NCBI GenBank assembly: GCA_050180015.1
Contig: JBFXEO010000005.1
Span: 1 to 34,706, forward strand
From: JBFXEO01 sp050180015
Lineage (GTDB): Bacteria; Bacteroidota; Bacteroidia; Bacteroidales; Tenuifilaceae
Length of the DNA: 34,706 nt
Direction of reading: 5' to 3'
Part shown: positions 30,754 through 34,706 of the stretch, piece by piece
How positions within the stretch are numbered: the stretch's first letter is position 1
How the letters are laid out: every line of letters begins with the position of its first letter
Translations under genes and position numbers: made by a program
The notes under the pieces: generated by a model
Databases searched by the model: none
What the model saw: only the letters and a program-made list of their open reading frames with translations
What the model was told of the DNA's origin: nothing

Positions 30754-31842
30754 CTACCTAATAATTGTAATACTCCCCTTGTACTCGTACTTTTTATCGC
30801 CCACCGTAAATACAATTAAGTAGTGGTACGAGTCCATGGGCAGCTCTTTTCCGCCAATATCCTTCCCGGTCCATTCCTTAAATGCCCCGTGCGACTTCCA
30901 CACCAGCTTACCCCAGCGGTTGAAAACCTGTACATTTACGTCGTTCAGGTAACCCGTGAGGTCAACTCCATTTTCCGGTGCCGGGAATTTCCAGGCATCG
31001 TTTATACCATCGCCGTTGGGCGTGAATGCCGCGGGTATTCGTAAATTGCTGTAATCCGAGGCCTTTATATTGATTGTATCAGAATTTTCGCATCCATGTA
31101 AGTCGGTAACAATCACCCACACCTGCTGATTGCCGCTCTGGCCATCAACAGTAATTCCAGGGGTAATTGCGCCCGTACTCCAATTGTAAAAGTTAAAGTC
31201 GGGGTTGTAAACATCCAGCTCCAACGCCTGGCTCCCAAACAGAACCGTGTCGTTCCCCAGCGATACGTTGGGTAAATCGTAAATTTCCAGCTTGGTGGAA
31301 TCGTAAGAGCAGCTGTAGCTGCCGTTTACCAACCGAACCGTGTACGTTCCGGCCTCGCCGGTATAGTAAATTTGGTTGGTATTGCCATCCTGCCACAGGT
31401 AGCTGATGTAGCCGCTACCGGGATCGAGTTCTGCTATTTTCCCGTAGCAAACCCCGGTGCCATCCGCCATGTTATTGTCGATGGGGATAAAAATTTCGGG
31501 CGTGTTCAGGGTTACGTAGGTAGTGTAGGGCGAACCCGTACAACCGTAGTCGGTATGCTCGGTAACATCAATGGTGTAAATTCCACCCTTCATATCCTCG
31601 CTCCAGGTGATTGCAATAGAATCGCCTCGAGCAAAGAGCTGATAGCTTGATGCGGGAAGAACATTTCCGTTGGGATCGGTTATTACCCAATCAAAATCCG
31701 AAATGCCGTTGAACCCTTTTACCCCATACTTTTCGGTAGTTCCAATACAAGCATAGGGCAAATCCTGCCCTTCAACTGGTTGCAAACTGCCAAGGTTTAT
31801 AAGTAAAACTAAAAAGAGTAGTATAGGAGTAAATTTCTTCAA
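30754..31842 (-). CDS. Secreted protein with gliding-motility-type (type B) C-terminal domain
   Basis: 362 residues. A signal peptide is at 1-25 (MKKFTPILLFLVLLINLGSLQ). Two or three Ig/PKD-like modules follow (FDWVITDPNGNVLPASSYQLF, YLWQDGNTNQIYYTGEAGTYTVRL, FNFYNWSTGAITPGITV), with paired cysteines. The last 95 residues are the CHU_C/gliding type B domain: IPAAFTPNGDGINDAWKF, VQVFNRWGKLVWKS, SYHYLIVFTVGDKKYEYKGSITIIR. It should be exported by the T9SS and depends on a SprF-type partner, which is encoded next. The cargo is short, so it may be a surface structural piece. The 153-base gap to sprF shows no terminator. Confidence 0.9.
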   Translation of the reverse strand: MKKFTPILLFLVLLINLGSLQPVEGQDLPYACIGTTEKYGVKGFNGISDFDWVITDPNGNVLPASSYQLFARGDSIAITWSEDMKGGIYTIDVTEHTDYGCTGSPYTTYVTLNTPEIFIPIDNNMADGTGVCYGKIAELDPGSGYISYLWQDGNTNQIYYTGEAGTYTVRLVNGSYSCSYDSTKLEIYDLPNVSLGNDTVLFGSQALELDVYNPDFNFYNWSTGAITPGITVDGQSGNQQVWVIVTDLHGCENSDTINIKASDYSNLRIPAAFTPNGDGINDAWKFPAPENGVDLTGYLNDVNVQVFNRWGKLVWKSHGAFKEWTGKDIGGKELPMDSYHYLIVFTVGDKKYEYKGSITIIR

Positions 31843-31895
31843 GTTGCTGCTGTTTGGTCAGTAAATATCTTTCAAAATCTGCGCTTTTCTAGTTA

Positions 31896-31927
31896 AACCC
31901 TGACAGGGTTTGAAGCCTGTCAGGGTT
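31896..31927. repeat. Palindromic intergenic repeat (AACCCTGACAGG type)
   Basis: A perfect 12-bp inverted repeat, AACCCTGACAGG and CCTGTCAGGGTT, with an 8-base loop. It belongs to a palindrome class I know from Bacteroidota intergenic DNA and differs from the REP family at the right end. It lies between two same-strand secreted-protein genes and could act as an mRNA 3' stabiliser or terminator. Confidence 0.8.
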
Positions 31928-31954
31928 GGAAAACTTTACAAACAATCTAAAATA

Positions 31955-32896
31955 TTAGAAAGCATTGTAACTATTAGGAATATGATAGATAGGACCAGTT
32001 GTTGGTGCAGGTGCAACAATTGCTTGATATGTTGATTTACCAGCCCAAGCGTATGTTGTAATATTACCACCACCTGCAACAGTTAAATAATCTGATTTGT
32101 GAGAAACAGTAGAAACAATACCAGAAACTCCTGCTGTCAAATTACTTGCTCTTACTAAAGTATATGTATATACTGTAATTTTTGAGTTCTGAACAGACAA
32201 TGCAGACGTATTAAATGTTACCGTATAATTTGGCTGAGCTCCGGCAGCAGCAACCTTTGCTGTTGTAGGATGATCAACAAAAGTTGAATTGGATGACACA
32301 TTCGTACTATTAGTTCCACTTAAATCATCCCAGTTGTCAACAGATTCGGTAACTGTAAAAGCATAATTAGCCAAAGTAGCAAGAACGTCCTCTGTGATTG
32401 CAATGGTTACAGCATCTGGGGCTAACGGTACTGTAGCACATCTAACCGCTGGATCGGCCGTTGAAATTAATGCACTTGGAGCAGCAACTACATTAACAGC
32501 CTGAGAAATTACTGTAGAACTAACACAACCCGATGCTCCAAATTGTTCTGTGACTGTGATAGTTTGTGCTCCTGGAGTTGTTGCAGTAACTTCAACCCAG
32601 TTTTGATTCACTGGACCAATAATACTTCCCGGTTGGACTAATGTTAAACCACCCGTTAAAGTAAAATTCCAATAAGAATCTGTATTAATCCCAGTTTGAT
32701 CATTATGATTATAAGATGGACTGTAAACCGGGTCTGGTTGAACATAAACCATAAAATTTGTTCCTTGGGTTTGATACATTGTTACCTCAGTTAATTGTGT
32801 TGCAGTGTAGTCATCTGCTACCTGTGCAAAAGCACCGGAGAACATAAACATAGCAGTAAAAGCAAAAGCCATTTTTAAAAGTGTCGATCTTTTCAT
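31955..32896 (-). CDS. Secreted protein of unknown function
   Basis: 313 residues. A signal peptide is at 1-24 (MKRSTLLKMAFAFTAMFMFSGAFA). The mature part is rich in Thr, Val, Ala and Ser, with beta-type repeats (TITVTEQFGASGCVSSTVI, TVTESVDNWDDLSGTNSTN) and few charged residues. Two cysteines (SGCV near 123, RCAT near 153) may form a bond. There is no sorting domain at the end (…YHIPNSYNAF). It is upstream of the type B cargo gene and sprF, and this three-gene order (secreted protein, gliding-type protein, SprF) looks like a surface-structure unit. Its codon use is more A/T-rich than that of its neighbours. No family recognised. Confidence 0.72.
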   Translation of the reverse strand: MKRSTLLKMAFAFTAMFMFSGAFAQVADDYTATQLTEVTMYQTQGTNFMVYVQPDPVYSPSYNHNDQTGINTDSYWNFTLTGGLTLVQPGSIIGPVNQNWVEVTATTPGAQTITVTEQFGASGCVSSTVISQAVNVVAAPSALISTADPAVRCATVPLAPDAVTIAITEDVLATLANYAFTVTESVDNWDDLSGTNSTNVSSNSTFVDHPTTAKVAAAGAQPNYTVTFNTSALSVQNSKITVYTYTLVRASNLTAGVSGIVSTVSHKSDYLTVAGGGNITTYAWAGKSTYQAIVAPAPTTGPIYHIPNSYNAF

Positions 32897-33501
32897 AACT
32901 GTAAATTTAAAGGTTATTATTAAAAAAACTATTGTTTCTTACCATGACGAATGACCATTCGTCTTTACTCATCTTTTATCGTTACTCTTGTTGAGCCGGG
33001 TAACTATTCGGCTCTTTACGAATGCCCCGAATGATTATTCGGATTTCTACAATTGAAACGAATGATTATTCGTCCCTGCCACGCCCCCCAGGGCGGTTGT
33101 TTGTTCCGGGCGTTGTACGTTGTATTCCTATTTCTACTCATTACAGTAAAGGTTTGGCGTTAATATTTCTTCCTATTTTAAACCAACAACTAATACGCTT
33201 ACAGGGCAACAATTGTTCATACAAAGACTAGTATCCGGGGTTTAAATTGACCAACGTCCAAATTCACCCGACGAACACCCTTTTTGCCCCACTTTCCGTT
33301 GATACACTGTGAAAAGAACATAAATTTACGCTATTATATTTTCAACAATAATGCCAGCGTTAACAATAGTAACAATATCAGCAATATACGTATATACTGG
33401 ACGGTATATTTGTCCGATATCGGGATTGGAGGTATTGGCGTTTGCCCGAAAATGGGAAATCAACGTATGGCGCATGGGTGTTGGTTTATCGAGAATACGG
33501 G
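32897..33501. other. Gene-free region with decayed REP copies
   Basis: No gene is supported. Short palindromes GACGAAT/ATTCGTC (32946-32963), CCGAATGATTATTCGG (33027-33042) and ACGAATGATTATTCGT (33058-33073) have the core of the REP units further right, but not their full arms. The last 30 bases before the tandem array resemble the 32-base REP spacer (ATGGGTGTTGG...). The promoter of the secreted-protein gene must lie here but is not clear. Confidence 0.55.
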
Positions 33502-33631
33502 ATGGTAGAGGCGTATGGTAGAGGCGTATGGTAGAGGCGTATGGTAGAGGCGTATGGTAGAGGCGTATGGTAGAGGCGTATGGTAGAGGCGTATGGTAGA
33601 GGCGTATGGTAGAGGCGTATGGTAGAGGCGT
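33502..33631. repeat. Tandem array: ten perfect 13-bp copies of a REP arm
   Basis: ATGGTAGAGGCGT is repeated ten times without a mismatch. The unit is the left arm of the REP hairpin plus the two preceding bases, and the last copy runs directly into the intact REP at 33622-33649. Perfect identity implies recent expansion. The unit is not a multiple of three and lies outside the coding region. Confidence 0.95.
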
Positions 33632-33649
33632 ATGATTATACGCCTCTAC
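33622..33649. repeat. REP palindrome at the 3' end of the RAYT gene
   Basis: GTAGAGGCGTA, the 6-base loop TGATTA and TACGCCTCTAC form an 11-bp perfect stem. It ends 6 bases before the RAYT stop codon on the opposite strand, and its left arm is the seed of the 13-bp tandem array. Confidence 0.92.
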
Positions 33650-33655
33650 GGGGTT

Positions 33656-34336
33656 TTACAATTTGTTTTCGTTGTCGTTCACCCAATTCCGGGGATTATC
33701 ATATATGTATTGCCGAATGGAAATTAACGATTTTTCATCCCGGATGATGTGATCGTGGTAATTGGGTTGCCAAACGTTTTCAACGGCGGTGCTCCGTTTC
33801 GCCCATTTGGTAACACCGATTTTGAATCCACGAACAATGGAACCGATTGTTTTGGATGGGGATCGGAATTTTGGGGTAATGAATGGTGGCGTTGGGGGAA
33901 CGGTTGGTAGAGGCGAATAACCATTCGCCTTCACGGGATGAACAACGGGTATTGGGGGATCACATGGTAGAGGCGTATGATTATACGCCTCTACGGGATT
34001 ACCAATGGGTGTTGGGGAATCGGATTGTAGTGGCGAATAATCATTCGCCTCTACGGATTCGTTGATTATAATTATTCCGTGAATATGGTTGGGCATTACA
34101 ACAAATTGATCGGTAGAAACAAATGGGAAATGATTGGGAATATCCATCCAACATTGTTCTGCAACCTTACCCAGCCCGTTCAGAACCATCGTCCCATTAA
34201 ATATTTCACCAAACAAATGTTCGCGGTTATAGGTAACGATGGTTATAAAATATGCACCAACCGATGAATAATTGTACCCTGCCATCCGATTGGTTTCTAT
34301 GCGGTATTTGTTTTTAAACAATGTCATCGGGGGCAT
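33656..34336 (-). CDS. REP-associated tyrosine transposase (RAYT, Y1/HUH family)
   Basis: 226 residues. It is a single-strand DNA transposase of the TnpA-REP/IS200-like fold. Readable parts are GAYFITIVTYNREHLFG (28-44), the HUH metal site VVMPNHIHGIIII (His84 and His86), SKTIGSIVRGFKIGVTKWA (161-179) and VWQPNYHDHIIRDEKSL, followed by the tyrosine helix IRQYIYDNPRNW (catalytic Tyr probably 210). Between the HUH site and the helix lies an extra block of 60 residues made of three 20-residue repeats (VEANDYSPL, VEAYNHTPL, VKANGYSPL, each with a Pro-rich tail), encoded by three REP units. RAYTs cut and move REP palindromes; REPs are present on both sides and inside. All catalytic parts seem intact. 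Confidence 0.92.
   Translation of the reverse strand: MPPMTLFKNKYRIETNRMAGYNYSSVGAYFITIVTYNREHLFGEIFNGTMVLNGLGKVAEQCWMDIPNHFPFVSTDQFVVMPNHIHGIIIINESVEANDYSPLQSDSPTPIGNPVEAYNHTPLPCDPPIPVVHPVKANGYSPLPTVPPTPPFITPKFRSPSKTIGSIVRGFKIGVTKWAKRSTAVENVWQPNYHDHIIRDEKSLISIRQYIYDNPRNWVNDNENKL
33907..34054. repeat. Three REP units inside the RAYT coding sequence, 60 bp apart
   Basis: 28-bp palindromes at 33907-33934, 33967-33994 and 34027-34054, separated by 32-bp spacers, so the period is exactly 60 bp. The arms vary (GTAGAGGCGAAT, GTAGAGGCGTA, GTAGTGGCGAAT), and matching changes in the opposite arm mostly keep pairing. Because 60 is a multiple of three, the array is read as a 20-residue peptide repeat. 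The spacer at 33935-33966 is identical to the one at 34412-34443 outside the gene. Confidence 0.93.
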
Positions 34337-34383
34337 GGAAATTAATTATGGATACCGAATAATATGCCTTGGTTGGTCGAATG

Positions 34384-34591
34384 GTGGAGACGAATAATCA
34401 TTCGTCTCCACGGGATGAACAACGGGTATTGGGGGATCACATGGTAGAGGCGTATAATCATACGCCTCTACGGGATGGACAATGGGCGTTGGGGAAACGG
34501 TTGGTAGAGGCGAATAATTATTCGCCTTCACGGGATGAACAACAGGTATTGGGAGAACGAATGGTAGAGGCGTATAATCATACGCCTCTAC
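34384..34591. repeat. Array of four REP units at 60-bp period between RAYT copies
   Basis: Palindromes at 34384-34411, 34444-34471, 34504-34531 and 34564-34591 with 32-bp spacers. Arms vary (GTGGAGACGAAT, GTAGAGGCGTA, GTAGAGGCGAAT, GTAGAGGCGTA) while pairing is mostly kept. It is the same unit and spacing as inside the RAYT gene, and the minus-strand frame still reads the 20-residue repeat. Not a CRISPR array. Confidence 0.92.
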
Positions 34592-34597
34592 GGGGTT

Positions 34598-34706
34598 TTA
34601 CAATTTGTTTTCGTTGTCGTTCACCCAATTCCGGGGATTATCATATATGTATTGCCGAATGGAAATTAACGATTTTTCATCCCGGATGATGTGATCGTGG
34701 TAATTG
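34598..34706 (-). CDS. Second RAYT copy, C-terminal part only (cut by window edge)
   Basis: The 115 bases from 34592 to the edge are identical to 33650-33764, the 3' end of the first RAYT gene, and carry the same stop codon and the encoded IRQYIYDNPRNW helix. The offset is 942 bases. Only about the last 35 residues are visible, so it cannot be told whether the copy is intact. Confidence 0.85.
   Translation of the reverse strand, partial: NYHDHIIRDEKSLISIRQYIYDNPRNWVNDNENKL

Noticed and set aside
33883..34065. Plus-strand frame of 60 codons inside the RAYT gene
   Set aside because: Shadow of the REP-derived block; the minus strand carries the full HUH transposase.
34384..34591. CRISPR-like array: 28-bp repeats with 32-bp spacers at a regular 60-bp period
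   Set aside because: Repeats differ from each other, are full palindromes, share spacers with a coding region (identical 32-bp spacer), and there are no cas genes. These are REP units of the RAYT element.
34369..34689. Plus-strand frame of 106 codons through the REP array
   Set aside because: It is a translation of the palindromic repeats and the opposite strand of the second RAYT copy, not a gene.

Overview
The window looks like chromosomal DNA from a member of the Bacteroidota, most likely a Bacteroidales/Marinilabiliales-type organism. This is inferred from gene content: type IX secretion (T9SS) parts and cargo (a PorP/SprF barrel, type A and gliding-type C-terminal domains, GldH), the large form of IspG, and repeated TAnnTTTG -7 promoter elements in place of the E. 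coli type. The conserved stretches are ordinary housekeeping DNA: glnS, folB, tRNA-Cys, an APS reductase, the holB-ricT-gldH-trmB run, mrp-nifU, pgk, the rbfA-methyltransferase-lolC/E run and ispG.

Layout. 1-1504: start of glnS (minus). 1719-4103: ECF sigma factor, small membrane protein and a long repetitive exported protein in one minus-strand operon. 4362-5583: folB, tRNA-Cys and an APS reductase whose stop codon lies inside the tRNA terminator. 5789-9788: a small T9SS cargo protein and a 1098-residue sensor with propeller repeats and a SpoIIE phosphatase domain. 9812-13730: NtrC-type regulator, MFS exporter, prolyl-tRNA editing protein and a pRiA4b ORF-3-like protein. 13801-15176: a SiaB-like kinase with two SiaC-like (DUF1987) proteins. 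15407-16507: outer-membrane-like protein. 16700-18080: nifU and mrp. 18222-22159: ATL protein, trmB, gldH, ricT, holB. 22349-24663: pgk and a LuxE-like protein. 24687-27196: lolC/E-type permease, methyltransferase, rbfA. 27550-29451: ispG. 29605-32896: SprF-like barrel, gliding-type cargo protein and a secreted protein. 32897-34706: a mobile-element region.

The least ordinary part is the right end. A REP-associated tyrosine transposase (RAYT) carries three palindromic REP units inside its own reading frame, exactly 60 bp apart, encoding a 20-residue peptide repeat. The same 60-bp unit recurs four times beside the gene. One REP arm has been expanded into ten 13-bp tandem copies, and a second RAYT copy, identical over the visible part, starts at the window edge.

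The second interesting part is a probable phospho-partner-switching module (SiaB kinase, two SiaC substrates), with a candidate SpoIIE phosphatase 4 kb away. Here the usual phosphorylated threonine of SiaC appears to be serine. All family assignments come from reading motifs by eye; no database search was run.
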